DNA of 64,000 bases from Psychrobacter cibarius (GTDB lineage Bacteria; Pseudomonadota; Gammaproteobacteria; Pseudomonadales; Moraxellaceae), in assembly GCA_030686115.1 (NCBI GenBank), contig CP131612.1, forward strand, positions 3,100,001-3,164,000, given 5' to 3'. Every line of letters starts with the position of its first letter. The stretch's first letter is position 1. The notes beneath the pieces were generated by a model. The model was not told the DNA's origin and searched no databases. It saw only the letters and a program-made list of their open reading frames with translations. Positions 30,406 to 40,339 of the stretch are shown piece after piece. The translations under genes were made by a program, and so were the position numbers.

Positions 30406-32223
30406 TTAGATAGCCTTAGTACGCTCAGTCAGCCAGTCAAGTGCCGCACCTTCAACGCGGTCTTTTAGCTCAGCATAGACTTGGCTATGATAATTATTCA
30501 ACCAATCAATTTCGATTTGAGTCAATAATGACGACTCAATTAAACGAGTATCAATTGGGCAATAAGTGACGGTCTCAAAATTAAGAAAATCGCCAAATTC
30601 CGTCTCTACTGGTTGGGCAACACGTTTATTAACCATCAGGTTCTCAATACGAATACCGTATTTGCCTTCACGGTATAGACCTGGCTCATTACTTGAGATC
30701 ATGCCCTCTTTCATCGCACGCTCTTTTGGCATGCTGGCACTATAAGCAATCACTTGTGGGCCTTCATGGACGTTCAAGAAATAACCAACGCCATGCCCAG
30801 TACCGTGACCATAATCCATCTGTGCCTGCCATAATGGTGCACGGCATATCGCATCGATGAGTGGTGAAGCGATACCATCAGGGAAATGCGCTTTTGCTAA
30901 GGCAATATGGGCTTTGAGTACGGTGGTAAAGTCACGTTTGTGTTCGCTGCTTACCTGTCCAATACCGACCACACGGGTGATGTCTGTGGTGCCGTTTTGA
31001 TACTGAGCGCCTGAGTCAATGAGCAATAAACCACCTTCGCCTTTATTGACATCTAGGTAGCTGAATTTTTCTGGTGTTGCACGATAATGTGGCAGCGCAC
31101 CATTTTCATTAAAGCCTGCGATAGTCGGGAAACTTGGCGATACATAATGTGGCTGCTGACTGCGCACTTCGATGAGCATACTATCAACATCCAGCTCGCT
31201 TAAACGCTCACCGTCTGCTAAACGCTGCTCAAATGCGGCAAAAAACTCACTTAATGCCGCACCATCTTGACGCATGGCTTCACGCACATGGTCGATATCA
31301 GCGTCAGATTTAACCGATTTTAGCAACGTACTTGGCGCCATTTGCTCAATAAAACCTATGCCATCGCCCATTTTAGATAACGTACCCACTGCCACTTTAC
31401 TTGGGTCTAATAGCAATAAGTCATCAGCACTCAATGTCCCTAATGCATCTTGCACAGCATCATAAGATGCAAGGGTGATACCGCTGTCTTTTAAGATTTG
31501 TGCTATCTCGCTACTGACTTTATTGTTATCGATAAACAATGTCGCGTCATGTTCGCTAATGAGCATATGTGCCAAAAACACAGGGTTATAATCAACATCA
31601 GCGCCGCGTAAATTGGTCAACCAAGCAATATCGTCTAAGCTTGAAAGCAAGTGATGGGTTGCGCCTGCCTCAGCCATACCTGCACGTACAGCGGCAAGTT
31701 TTGAGGTAGCAGACTGCGCGACAAACTGCGCATCGTGTTGATATAGACTGGCGGTTGGTAGCGCTGGACGATCGCTCCATATTTCTGTCAATACGTCACG
31801 CTCAGTGATTAAGGTAATGTCATTGGCATCAAAGGCATTCAACAATCTATCTTGCTCAGAGATAGACAATACATTGCCGTCCACTGCCACGCTATCACCC
31901 TCAGCCAAGTGCTCGGCGAGCCAATCAATATGATTTGGCTGACCCGGTGCAAGCTTCTCTAAGCTAATACCAGTACCTTCTAATTGGTCAGCGGCATGTA
32001 CCCAATAGCGGCTGTCCGTCCATAATCCAGCAAAATCAGCGGTAACAACGAGCGTACCGACTGAGCCTGTGAATCCTGATAACCATAAGCGCGCTTGCCA
32101 ATATTCTGGTAAATACTCAGATAAATGCGGATCAGCAGACGGTACGATAATCGCGGTCAGATCTTGTGCTACTAACGCCTGACGTAGGCTGTCGATACGA
32201 TCGTGGATGCTTTGTTTATTCAT
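30406..32223 (-). CDS. aminopeptidase P family protein (M24B)
   Basis: A 605-residue Xaa-Pro aminopeptidase type enzyme with three domains: two creatinase-like N-terminal domains (IIVPSADPHLSEYLPEYWQARL; second from about residue 160) and a pita-bread catalytic domain. Metal ligands can be placed in LLIDSGAQYQNGTTDITR (two Asp), GHGTGHGVGYFL (His), SSNEPGLY (Glu) and GIRIENL (Glu). The length and the three-domain layout match the larger eukaryotic-type APP family. It releases N-terminal residues before proline. It is next to a peptide transporter, which may be functional clustering. Confidence 0.93.
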   Translation of the reverse strand: MNKQSIHDRIDSLRQALVAQDLTAIIVPSADPHLSEYLPEYWQARLWLSGFTGSVGTLVVTADFAGLWTDSRYWVHAADQLEGTGISLEKLAPGQPNHIDWLAEHLAEGDSVAVDGNVLSISEQDRLLNAFDANDITLITERDVLTEIWSDRPALPTASLYQHDAQFVAQSATSKLAAVRAGMAEAGATHHLLSSLDDIAWLTNLRGADVDYNPVFLAHMLISEHDATLFIDNNKVSSEIAQILKDSGITLASYDAVQDALGTLSADDLLLLDPSKVAVGTLSKMGDGIGFIEQMAPSTLLKSVKSDADIDHVREAMRQDGAALSEFFAAFEQRLADGERLSELDVDSMLIEVRSQQPHYVSPSFPTIAGFNENGALPHYRATPEKFSYLDVNKGEGGLLLIDSGAQYQNGTTDITRVVGIGQVSSEHKRDFTTVLKAHIALAKAHFPDGIASPLIDAICRAPLWQAQMDYGHGTGHGVGYFLNVHEGPQVIAYSASMPKERAMKEGMISSNEPGLYREGKYGIRIENLMVNKRVAQPVETEFGDFLNFETVTYCPIDTRLIESSLLTQIEIDWLNNYHSQVYAELKDRVEGAALDWLTERTKAI

Positions 32224-32622
32224 AAAAGGTGTCCTTATTGATTTTAAAAAATAAGATTTGGAAAAATCATATTGTGAGGCGACTATGGATAGTCATCTTA
32301 TTTGAGCGAGTAAACTGTTTTAGGCATTAGTTATTTATCATTCACTGAATGCTTAGCATCTAAACAACCTTCGTAAGACGCTCAATGTCTTAAAAATTAA
32401 AGTGTTGTCAATGACCAGATAGATAAGGCTAACTATTTTTAGGAGCATTACAGCAGAGCATTATTAGATGTTTGGGCGGAAAGCGGACTTTCAATAGCGT
32501 GGGGGCAATAACTTACTAAGTGTCACCATAAAACGTGCTACCGATATGGTAACACGTCTCGCCATCTAACATTTTTGCTGGTATTGCTATTGATACTAAA
32601 TCACGTTAATCGTGTGTCTGAA
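32224..32622. other. intergenic region between aminopeptidase and peptide transporter genes
   Basis: About 400 bases. It holds the transporter terminator at 32530-32557 and must hold the aminopeptidase promoter; nothing else is recognised. Confidence 0.4.
32530..32557 (-). terminator. terminator after peptide transporter
   Basis: Minus strand arms ACGTGTTACC and GGTAGCACGT (one mismatch) with a five-base loop, followed by TTTATGG. Weaker T run than the others in the window. Confidence 0.6.
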
Positions 32623-34185
32623 TTAGCTCAGCTTATCTGCACGCTCGCTTTTTTGCAGCATATTATTGATCGGTTTGGCTAATGCCAATAAAACAACGGC
32701 TGTGACCACCAAAAAGATTGTCATCATCGTAAATAAGCCCGGCAACCCTTCGATCTTATCCGCTGATACTTGACCACCAAAGAACGCAGCAACCAAATTA
32801 CCTAAAGCGAGAGAAGCAAAGAAAAGCCCCATCATCTGACCTTGCATACCTTTTGGCGCAAGCTTAGTCATTGCAGACAGACCAACAGGACTGAGCGCCA
32901 ACTCACCAAGGGTCAGCAATAATAAACTACCCACCAACCATAAAGGTGAAGCCAATCCACCATCGCTAGTCAAAATGCTTTTTGAGGCAAATATCATCAA
33001 AGCAAAGCCTGCGGCGGCAAACAACATACCAAGCGCAAACTTTACCATACTATTTGGCTCAAGACCTCGATTGGCAAGCTTGACCCAGACAATGCTGATG
33101 ATCGGTGCTAATATTAAAATAAATAAGGGATTAAGCGATTGGAACCAAATACTAGGCACTTCAAAGCCTAAAACATTCAAGTCTGTATAGCGATCAGCGA
33201 ACAAGTTAAAAGACGTTGGCTGCTGCTCAAAGCTTGACCAAAATAGCGTCGAGCCGATGATTAAGATAAAACAAATTAACAAACGTAGCTTGTCAGTTTT
33301 GTCCAATCGCGGTGAAATAAACATGACAGCAAAGTATAGTATGACGACTGCTGCAATGAGGTAAGTCATATACTGAGCAACCATTTCAGGGTTAAATGGC
33401 ATAATACCAGTCGACACTAAGATAGTAATGGCAGCAAGTAGCGCGAGAAACCCACCAACCCAGCGACCTACATTTTTGAAACGTCCAGTCGTTTGTTCCC
33501 ATTCAGGCGTAATGTTTTTGGCACGAGCATAACGATTTAAGGTTTTTTTAGCTGAAAAACGATAAATCAATAGTGAAGCTAACATGCCAAGACCACCGAC
33601 ACCAAAGCCTACATGCCACATACCTTTTTCTTTAAATACGCCAACGATAAGGGCAGCCAGTAGCGCACCAATATTGATACCCATATAAAATAGAGTGAAG
33701 CCACTATCACGGCGTGCATCGCCTTTGGGGTACAACGTTCCGACCATCACAGAGATACAGGTTTTAAATAAGCCTGAACCGAGAACGATACACATCAAAC
33801 CCACAAAAAACAGCGTCATCCCAAACATAGCGGATAGTGCGATACACAAATGACCAAGGGCGATAATAATACTACCCCACCAGAGTGCACGCTCTTGACC
33901 GAGCCAATTATCAGCCAACCAGCCACCCGGTACTGCCGCTAAATATAACGAACCAGCAAAAATACCATAGATAGCAGAAGCTGTGACCTCATCGAAACCA
34001 AAACCGCCACTACCGACGGTCGCTACCATAAATAATACTAATAGTGGACGGATACTATAATAAGAGAATCGCTCCCACATTTCTGTGAAAAACAATGGAC
34101 GTAGCGGCTTAGGGTGCCCCATAAATCCATTATCTAGTGCTGCCAATTCAGCAGCACTAACCTCTGACTTTGATTCTGTACTCAT
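32623..34185 (-). CDS. POT family di-/tripeptide:proton symporter
   Basis: A 520-residue major facilitator transporter with about 14 membrane helices. The PTR2 signature is clear: FFTEMWERFSYYSIRPLLVLFM near residue 30 (the E-x-x-E-R-F-x-Y-Y motif) and FTLFYMGINIGALLAALIVG near residue 160. Imports di- and tripeptides with protons. It is longer than many bacterial members, with an extra pair of helices in the middle. Located next to the aminopeptidase P gene, both on the minus strand, but with a 400-bp gap and a terminator between them. Confidence 0.93.
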   Translation of the reverse strand: MSTESKSEVSAAELAALDNGFMGHPKPLRPLFFTEMWERFSYYSIRPLLVLFMVATVGSGGFGFDEVTASAIYGIFAGSLYLAAVPGGWLADNWLGQERALWWGSIIIALGHLCIALSAMFGMTLFFVGLMCIVLGSGLFKTCISVMVGTLYPKGDARRDSGFTLFYMGINIGALLAALIVGVFKEKGMWHVGFGVGGLGMLASLLIYRFSAKKTLNRYARAKNITPEWEQTTGRFKNVGRWVGGFLALLAAITILVSTGIMPFNPEMVAQYMTYLIAAVVILYFAVMFISPRLDKTDKLRLLICFILIIGSTLFWSSFEQQPTSFNLFADRYTDLNVLGFEVPSIWFQSLNPLFILILAPIISIVWVKLANRGLEPNSMVKFALGMLFAAAGFALMIFASKSILTSDGGLASPLWLVGSLLLLTLGELALSPVGLSAMTKLAPKGMQGQMMGLFFASLALGNLVAAFFGGQVSADKIEGLPGLFTMMTIFLVVTAVVLLALAKPINNMLQKSERADKLS

Positions 34186-34518
34186 AACTTTATTCCTTTA
34201 AAGACCACTGTATTAACGACCAAATATATAATTATCCCGACAAGCGGTCATATAGGCGCATCATTGTTTCACTTGGATATAATCAAGTAAAGAAATAATT
34301 GGTCAATAATTACACAAATACCCACAAAAAAGCCCGCTATCATTGGCTGAAAGCGGGCTTTTATTTTTAGCATCAATGGCATTGATGACGATGCTGTTGT
34401 GCTTATGGTATTACAATAATATTGCCATAATACTTAGGTTTTAAGCAAAAATACTTGGACTTTAAGCGAAGCGGTTTGTCGAGCCATACTTTAAAAAGGT
34501 AGCATCGACTTACGTATA
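34186..34518. other. intergenic region upstream of peptide transporter
   Basis: About 330 bases with the hairpin at 34326-34369 and, nearer 34186, presumably the transporter promoter. No gene is seen. Confidence 0.4.
34326..34369 (-). terminator. terminator after the small anchored acidic protein gene
   Basis: Arms AAAAAGCCCGCT and AGCGGGCTTTT, loop of 13 bases; T run on both strands. Confidence 0.85.
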
Positions 34519-34956
34519 TTACTGTGCGGCTACCGCTTCATCAGTGGTATCACCCGCTTCCAAATCACCGTCTGCTTGCTCAGCCGTTAGATCAGCATCT
34601 GCAACCGCAGTTTGACTAACTGTACCAGAAGCAGTTGCAGTACCAGATTCTGCGGTAACCACAGCGCTATCAGTATCGGTCGCTGGGGTGACGCTTGCAT
34701 CTGCAGCAGTATCAGTCGCTGTAGCATCCGCGGCTACAGGTGCTGTTTCAGCTGGCGCAGTGTCTTCAGCAGCAATCGCTTCTGCTTCATCAGCCGCCGC
34801 TGACGTTTCGGTTGTCTCAGCAGTAATGTGCTCGCCTGCTGGACGCAAAAATCCAGAAATACCAATAAGTAAGACGATACCTAAAAATAAGGCAACACCG
34901 CCTAAAGCAAATAAGAACTCTTTCTTAGGGTTGTTTTCGACAATATGTTCTGACAT
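34519..34956 (-). CDS. membrane-anchored acidic low-complexity protein
   Basis: A 145-residue protein: a short cytoplasmic start (MSEHIVENNPKKE), one membrane helix at about residues 14-34 (FALGGVALFLGIVLLIGISGF), then about 100 residues almost entirely of Ala, Thr, Asp, Glu, Ser and Val, with no predicted fold. Probably a single-pass inner membrane protein with a disordered acidic tail. The family is not recognised. The N-terminus, not the tail, is likely the conserved part. Not in an obvious operon; lnt lies upstream on the same strand. Confidence 0.7.
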   Translation of the reverse strand: MSEHIVENNPKKEFLFALGGVALFLGIVLLIGISGFLRPAGEHITAETTETSAAADEAEAIAAEDTAPAETAPVAADATATDTAADASVTPATDTDSAVVTAESGTATASGTVSQTAVADADLTAEQADGDLEAGDTTDEAVAAQ

Positions 34957-35136
34957 ACCTTATCCACCTTGCACAAAATATTTAAAATATTGGTCTATTA
35001 TATCGCAATTCGTACCGATTTGTTAAAACCCTTAAGTATTTAAAGGATTTATTATCAACAAACTTTGCCACTCGCTTTGATGGTTAATTCTCATAACCCA
35101 TTCGAGCGATTCATTATCACTGGTAATAATAGCCAA

Positions 35137-36720
35137 TTATTTTAGCGACTTACCCAAACGCGGTTGCGGCATCCCACGCTTACCAAAGTAGCTCAAGACA
35201 AGTAACAGCGTAATGATAAAGAGCATCGGATAATTACCGAAGCTCATAAAAGGTGTATTACCAACCCGCGCCTGAACATCACCGCGCAATACTGTGCGCT
35301 CAAACTGCGGTGCACGCTCGACGATACGACCTTTATGATCGATGATAGCGGTCACGCCTGTATTGGTCGCGCGCATAAACCAACGCCCATTCTCTAGCGC
35401 GCGCATCTGCACCATTTGCAGATGTTGCAATGGACCTGCCGACGTACCAAACCAAGCATCGTTTGAGATGGTCAATAAGAAGTCCGTGCCAATCGCGTTT
35501 TTACGGGTGGTATCAGGGTAAGCCACTTCATAACAGACTGCTGAGCCCAAATTATGACCACGTACACGCAGTGGTGATTGGTTGTCACTACCGCGACTAT
35601 AGCTCATGATTTCTTGACTCCCAGCAAGGTTTGGCAAGATATCTAACATGCCTTCGAAGGGAATATATTCACCAAATGGCACCAGACGCTGCTTTTTATA
35701 CATCCCTTCAGCGTCACTACCTAGCGCAACCACGCTATTATAAAATGGCGGATATTTATCCGTTTTTGGGTCAAAGTTTTCTAAATCTCTATAGGGAATA
35801 CCTGTTACCCACGTGGTATCTGTTTCTTTGGCCATTTTAACCATTTCACTGATAAAGCCAATCGCTTCATCTTGAAACATAGGAATCGAGGATTCTGGCC
35901 ATAAGACGATATCGCGATCCCACTCAGTACTGGTCAGAGTTGCATAAATTTTCAGGGTTTCTATTTGATATTCGGTGAGCCATTTTAAATCTTGTGGAAT
36001 ATTACCTTGGATTAAGGACACGGACAAATCAGGCGTGCCTTTTGGTTTCGTCCATTGCGGATTAATCAACCATAACGCGCTGCTAATTACCAACAATGCT
36101 GTCGACGGAATCATATAGCCGCCACGGCGACGCAATAACTCAACCAAACTGGCTGCTAATAATACCGCAACGAAGGAGACAGCAAAGACGCCAGCGACTG
36201 GTGCTAATGACGATAACCAATACTGCTCCGTAAAGGCATAACCGACAAACAACCACGGAAATCCAGTGAACAACCACGTTTTTAGCCACTCTTGGAGTAT
36301 CCATAGCGCCGCAAAAGACAACGGCTGACGACCGACCATACGGTTGAAAACCAACGCCAAAAAGCCATGGAATAACCCCATGCCTAGCCCCATCAGCGCA
36401 ATCATAATCAGCGCAAGCCATGCTGGCGTATCGCCATAAACATGAATAGAGGTGTATAACCAAAATGCGCCAACGCACCAAAGTCCCGTACCGTAAGCCT
36501 GACCGATAAGAAACGCACGCTTGCCACTCATATCAGGCATCAATAAGGCATATAAAATAGCAGGCGACACTAGCGCCAGTGGCCAAATGCCATAAGGCGC
36601 AAGTGCAAATATAAACACCGCACCTGCCAATAACGCAATCAATACCGTTAGCGCTATAGGCAAACCCTTGGGCTTATCAGGGTTCAGGCGTTTTTGTAAA
36701 TCAACAGTAGACAGGCGCAT
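35137..36720 (-). CDS. lnt: apolipoprotein N-acyltransferase
   Basis: Adds the third acyl chain to lipoproteins at the inner membrane. The 527-residue product has about six N-terminal helices and a C-terminal nitrilase-like periplasmic domain with the catalytic triad: Glu in LWPESSIP, Lys in MYKKQRLVPFGEYIP and Cys in GSAVCYEVAYPD. The family signature FPWLFVGYAF is present. Follows corC in the same direction, an arrangement also seen in E. coli (ybeX-lnt), though here a 244-bp gap with a hairpin separates them. Confidence 0.97.
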   Translation of the reverse strand: MRLSTVDLQKRLNPDKPKGLPIALTVLIALLAGAVFIFALAPYGIWPLALVSPAILYALLMPDMSGKRAFLIGQAYGTGLWCVGAFWLYTSIHVYGDTPAWLALIMIALMGLGMGLFHGFLALVFNRMVGRQPLSFAALWILQEWLKTWLFTGFPWLFVGYAFTEQYWLSSLAPVAGVFAVSFVAVLLAASLVELLRRRGGYMIPSTALLVISSALWLINPQWTKPKGTPDLSVSLIQGNIPQDLKWLTEYQIETLKIYATLTSTEWDRDIVLWPESSIPMFQDEAIGFISEMVKMAKETDTTWVTGIPYRDLENFDPKTDKYPPFYNSVVALGSDAEGMYKKQRLVPFGEYIPFEGMLDILPNLAGSQEIMSYSRGSDNQSPLRVRGHNLGSAVCYEVAYPDTTRKNAIGTDFLLTISNDAWFGTSAGPLQHLQMVQMRALENGRWFMRATNTGVTAIIDHKGRIVERAPQFERTVLRGDVQARVGNTPFMSFGNYPMLFIITLLLVLSYFGKRGMPQPRLGKSLK

Positions 36721-36896
36721 AGCAGTTATCCAAAACCATATTTTTCAAAATTTTAAGCGTCAACATTCAGATGAAAACCAAGCTGAAGCAGACCGTATTA
36801 TGTTTTGTACAGTATCTAAAAGTTAAACCCGCCCATGATACCAGTCTCAACCCATTAATAGGTAACATTGCGTAGCAAATACCCAATAGCAAACAC

Positions 36897-36932
36897 AAAA
36901 AAAACACGACCGCAATCGTGATTTTTTGAGTA
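36897..36932. terminator. hairpin between corC and lnt
   Basis: CACGA and TCGTG arms extended by A and T runs on both sides around a six-base loop. On the minus strand it is a plausible terminator for corC, possibly partial, since lnt follows in the same direction. Confidence 0.65.
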
Positions 36933-36964
36933 TATCAAACAATGTTTAGGTCGCTATCGACACA

Positions 36965-37864
36965 TCAATGACTGCCTATCAATATTTGCTGATCAGGATT
37001 GATTTTGGTGAGCTCAAGATTTTGGATAAAACGCCCTTCAACATCAGTAATAGTGATTTTCCAATCATCTATCACTACGCTTTCACCTTCCAAATCACCT
37101 ACATAACCAAGCGCCTGCATGACCAGACCACCCATGGTGTCGACATCCGTATCATCAAAATGACTGCCAAGCTCATCGTTACAGTCTTCAATCACGGTAG
37201 ACGCTTGCACACGCCAGGTATTTGGTTTTTCAGGATCAGCGACGATGTTATTGATATCACTGTCTTCATCGAAGTCATCATGCTCATCGACGATGTCGCC
37301 GACGATCTCTTCAAGCAAGTCTTCCATGGTAACGACACCGCCAAAGTTGCCGAATTCGTCGACGACAATCGCCATATGTACTTGGGTACGCTGCAATGAG
37401 CGTAACAAGGTATCAGAACGTGCCGTCTCACTAATATATAGCGGCTGACGTACCAGATCTCTCAAACGTTTGCTATCGATTTTATCTTCTTGATCGCGCA
37501 CCATATGCACAAGAATAGGAATCAAATCTTTTGCCAATAAAATGCCAATGACGGCATCATCATCTTGACTGTCAAAGACAGGATAGCGCGAATGGGTGGT
37601 CTCAAGGATGATATCCATCACCTCAGCGAGACTGGTGCTTTCGTGCAGCCCAACCACTTGCGGGCGCGGAGTCATGATTTCGCGCACTTGTGTCGCAGGC
37701 AGATCCAGCACGCCTTCTAACATATCGACGGTATCAGGCTCTAAGAACTGGCGCGAGTCTTGTACCAGACGAATCAATTCGTCACGGGTTTCGGGGGCGG
37801 TCGATAGCCAGCGTTTTAAGCCGCGCATCGACCAACTACTCGGGCTGGGAGTGTCGTCAGACAT
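36965..37864 (-). CDS. corC: CorC/HlyC family CBS domain protein
   Basis: A 299-residue cytoplasmic protein with two CBS domains (about residues 65-190; REIMTPRPQVVGLHE, VIGILLAKDLIPIL, MAIVVDEFGNFGGVVTMEDLLEEIVGDI) and a C-terminal CorC_HlyC transporter-associated domain. The N-terminal membrane domain of larger relatives is absent, as in E. coli CorC. Linked to magnesium and cobalt efflux or cation-related envelope functions; the precise role is not settled. Located upstream of lnt as in many proteobacteria. Confidence 0.93.
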   Translation of the reverse strand: MSDDTPSPSSWSMRGLKRWLSTAPETRDELIRLVQDSRQFLEPDTVDMLEGVLDLPATQVREIMTPRPQVVGLHESTSLAEVMDIILETTHSRYPVFDSQDDDAVIGILLAKDLIPILVHMVRDQEDKIDSKRLRDLVRQPLYISETARSDTLLRSLQRTQVHMAIVVDEFGNFGGVVTMEDLLEEIVGDIVDEHDDFDEDSDINNIVADPEKPNTWRVQASTVIEDCNDELGSHFDDTDVDTMGGLVMQALGYVGDLEGESVVIDDWKITITDVEGRFIQNLELTKINPDQQILIGSH

Positions 37865-38109
37865 GGTGATGTGATTTAACCTCTTTAGTTAATAACAATT
37901 AAAATAATACGTAATAACAGACGTAGATGGGGATGAATACAGCAAATAAAACAGATCTTTGATTATTAAATTATAAATGGAGCAGATCAAAGTAGCTTCA
38001 CTTTAGCGCAAGGCTCACCGACATTCAACGATAAATTCACTCAAATTGTATTGTCAGTACGTTATAAACTTTGCTATGGTCAAAGCCTTCACACACCAAA
38101 GCACACCCT

Positions 38110-39471
38110 ATGTCGCTACATTCCTTTTTCTCTCGCCTGCTCACGCCGCACTCATATAGCCATCGTTCAGATAACGGCTTGGACACGCTTGAGTCAAATA
38201 ATCATGGTTCGGATAGACACGGCTTAAAAAATAACACTGCGAATGGTCGCCAACCGACACCTACATGGCGATATTATCTTATACAGTTTTTCATCATTAT
38301 TACCTTGCTACTGTCAGCCGTTTGGTTATTGCTGGCGATTTGGTATCAGTTTGGGGCAGGCTCTACCATCACTTGGTTAGCCGCAATTTTCATTGTTGGT
38401 GTACTGACAGCCTTACTAAGCGTTCGCTATTGGCCAAAAATAGCTCAGCGCTTTGATCATAAACAACGCAGCAGTAAACCATGGAGCAACGAAGCAACCA
38501 TAAATAGTAAGTCAGCAAATAAATGGTTAACCGCTTTATATGGCGCTATTTGGTTGGTAGGCGTTGGCTGGTTTTTTTCTATTGAACCCCAACAAGAGCG
38601 CGACTGGATGGCTGAGGTAAGTGAAAGAGTCACTTACGAGCGCGATGCAACCAATCCTGACTTAGTGACCCTAACCAATGTACGTAACTTTGATTGGCAT
38701 ACCGACACGGAGGCGACCGAACGCTGGGATACACGTACCATTGATATGTCCAAACTATCTGGCGTCGATGTCACCAACTCTTACTGGATGGGTCCACTGA
38801 TTGCCCATACTTTGGTCAGTTTTCGTTTTGAAGATGATAGACCGCTTGCTTTCTCATTTGAGATTCGTAAAGAAGAAGGCGAGTCGTTTTCGGCATTGGC
38901 AGGGTTTTTTAGACGCTATGAGCTGAGCCTGATTGCCGCAGAAGAGCGTGATATTATTTATACCCGAACGAATGCGCGTGGCGAGCAAGTTTATCTATTT
39001 CCCGTTAGCAACTTGCAGCAGCACGAGGTCAAGTCACTATTTGAATCTTATTTAACCGCTGCCGATGAATTGAATGCCAAGCCTGCTTGGTATAACACAT
39101 TACTCAGTAATTGCACCAATATCATTTTTTATATGGCGCGTATCGTCAGTGGCGATCGCCTGCCGTGGGATTATCGTATTTGGGTCTCTGGCTGGCTGCC
39201 AAATTATCTATATGATGTCGGTATGCTTGACGCTACTCCAGAAAAGACTGGACAGCCGTGGTCAATGGATACATGGTACGAGCGTACCCATATCAACTCA
39301 AAGGTTAAAGGATTCAGTAATCAAATCAATCTAGAGTCTGGCGTTAATAGCAACGAAAACAGCCGCGAGTTCTCTGAGCAAATTCGTCAGGACATTCCTA
39401 TCCCGCCATTGGCTGACACGCAAGAAGATGCTGAGGCAAAAGCCAAATCTGCGGCTCAGGCTTCTTATTAA
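38110..39471 (+). CDS. DUF4105 domain membrane protein
   Basis: A 453-residue protein. Residues about 50-95 and 145-165 contain three hydrophobic segments (YYLIQFFIIITLLLSAVWLLLAIWY and neighbours); the remainder is a predicted periplasmic domain with DUF4105 features: VRNFDWHTDTEATERWD, MGPLIAHTLVSFRF, and YNTLLSNCTNIIF with the conserved Asn-Cys. The NC-containing pattern suggests a papain-like/NlpC-related fold, but activity is unproven. The frame opens at a TTG at 38071; the ATG at 38110 is preferred, with a weak ribosome-binding site. Confidence 0.85.
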   Translation: MSLHSFFSRLLTPHSYSHRSDNGLDTLESNNHGSDRHGLKNNTANGRQPTPTWRYYLIQFFIIITLLLSAVWLLLAIWYQFGAGSTITWLAAIFIVGVLTALLSVRYWPKIAQRFDHKQRSSKPWSNEATINSKSANKWLTALYGAIWLVGVGWFFSIEPQQERDWMAEVSERVTYERDATNPDLVTLTNVRNFDWHTDTEATERWDTRTIDMSKLSGVDVTNSYWMGPLIAHTLVSFRFEDDRPLAFSFEIRKEEGESFSALAGFFRRYELSLIAAEERDIIYTRTNARGEQVYLFPVSNLQQHEVKSLFESYLTAADELNAKPAWYNTLLSNCTNIIFYMARIVSGDRLPWDYRIWVSGWLPNYLYDVGMLDATPEKTGQPWSMDTWYERTHINSKVKGFSNQINLESGVNSNENSREFSEQIRQDIPIPPLADTQEDAEAKAKSAAQASY

Positions 39472-39550
39472 AATTAAGTAGCATTGTACTTTTACCCTGC
39501 AATAATACCAACGTCACTGATGTCACTGATTTCAGTAACTCTCAGTATTA

Positions 39551-40180
39551 TCAAGGCTTAACCCAGCTGACCACCCGCTCCTCCATCGCTTCATCAGACA
39601 TACCAGTCTCAGAAACACAGCGCCCAGCCACGCCAACATTGGCAGCACGCATTTGTTGCTGCGTTACCACTGCATCTTGGGTCAATAACAAATGCCAACT
39701 TGGCAAATTTTGTCCTTTATACAAACGCTTATAGGCGCAGTGCGAAGGCAACCACATCATCTGCGGGAGATTGTCCATGGTTAGCTGAATACAGTCTGGC
39801 ACATGCTCTTGACGCGTGTCATAGTGCTGACAATAACCCGTCGTACAGTCCATTAGCTGGCAAGTCACATCGGTATACTCGACCAACTCTTCATCCACAT
39901 CGCCATTCTCATCTTCGTCAATATACTTAATCAAACAGCAGCTGCCACAACCATCACACAACGCTTCCCATTCGCTATGATTGAGTTCTGACAGTGCAAA
40001 GCGCGACCAAAAATTCGGACGCAATGTATCATTGAGCTTACTGTCATGGTCGCTATTATTGTTACTTTGATTGCCACTGTCAGGAAATAAGCTCACAGCT
40101 GATTTTTCTGTGACTTTTAGCGGCAACGTTGCGTCAGAGTCTAGGTGGGCTGCACAGTTGTTTAACAAGTTTAGTGTCAT
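39551..40180 (-). CDS. YcgN-like cysteine cluster protein
   Basis: A 209-residue protein of the UPF0260 (YcgN) family, marked by WEALCDGCGSCCL, then CQLMDCTTGYCQHYDTR and CIQLT, plus LPSHCAYKRLYKGQNLP. The eight or so cysteines suggest metal or Fe-S binding; function unknown. The family core begins around residue 55; about 55 leading residues are polar and poorly conserved, and there is no closer internal Met, so the start is kept. Confidence 0.88.
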   Translation of the reverse strand: MTLNLLNNCAAHLDSDATLPLKVTEKSAVSLFPDSGNQSNNNSDHDSKLNDTLRPNFWSRFALSELNHSEWEALCDGCGSCCLIKYIDEDENGDVDEELVEYTDVTCQLMDCTTGYCQHYDTRQEHVPDCIQLTMDNLPQMMWLPSHCAYKRLYKGQNLPSWHLLLTQDAVVTQQQMRAANVGVAGRCVSETGMSDEAMEERVVSWVKP

Positions 40181-40339
40181 AAAGGTGCCGTAGCATTTTG
40201 ATAAAGAGCGTTACAGTATTATAGCTGTTTTTGCCTAGGTTGAGCGTTAAGGTAGTAAAAGTAAGAAAAACGATGTCGCAAAAACACAGACAAATAACTT
40301 TTATAACGCAAAACTCCTCACATAAAAAAGGATAATAAT

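Noticed and set aside
34326..34369. Attenuator of the peptide transporter gene
   Set aside because: It lies over 140 bp upstream of the transporter start and directly downstream of the preceding minus-strand gene, so a simple terminator for that gene is the better reading.
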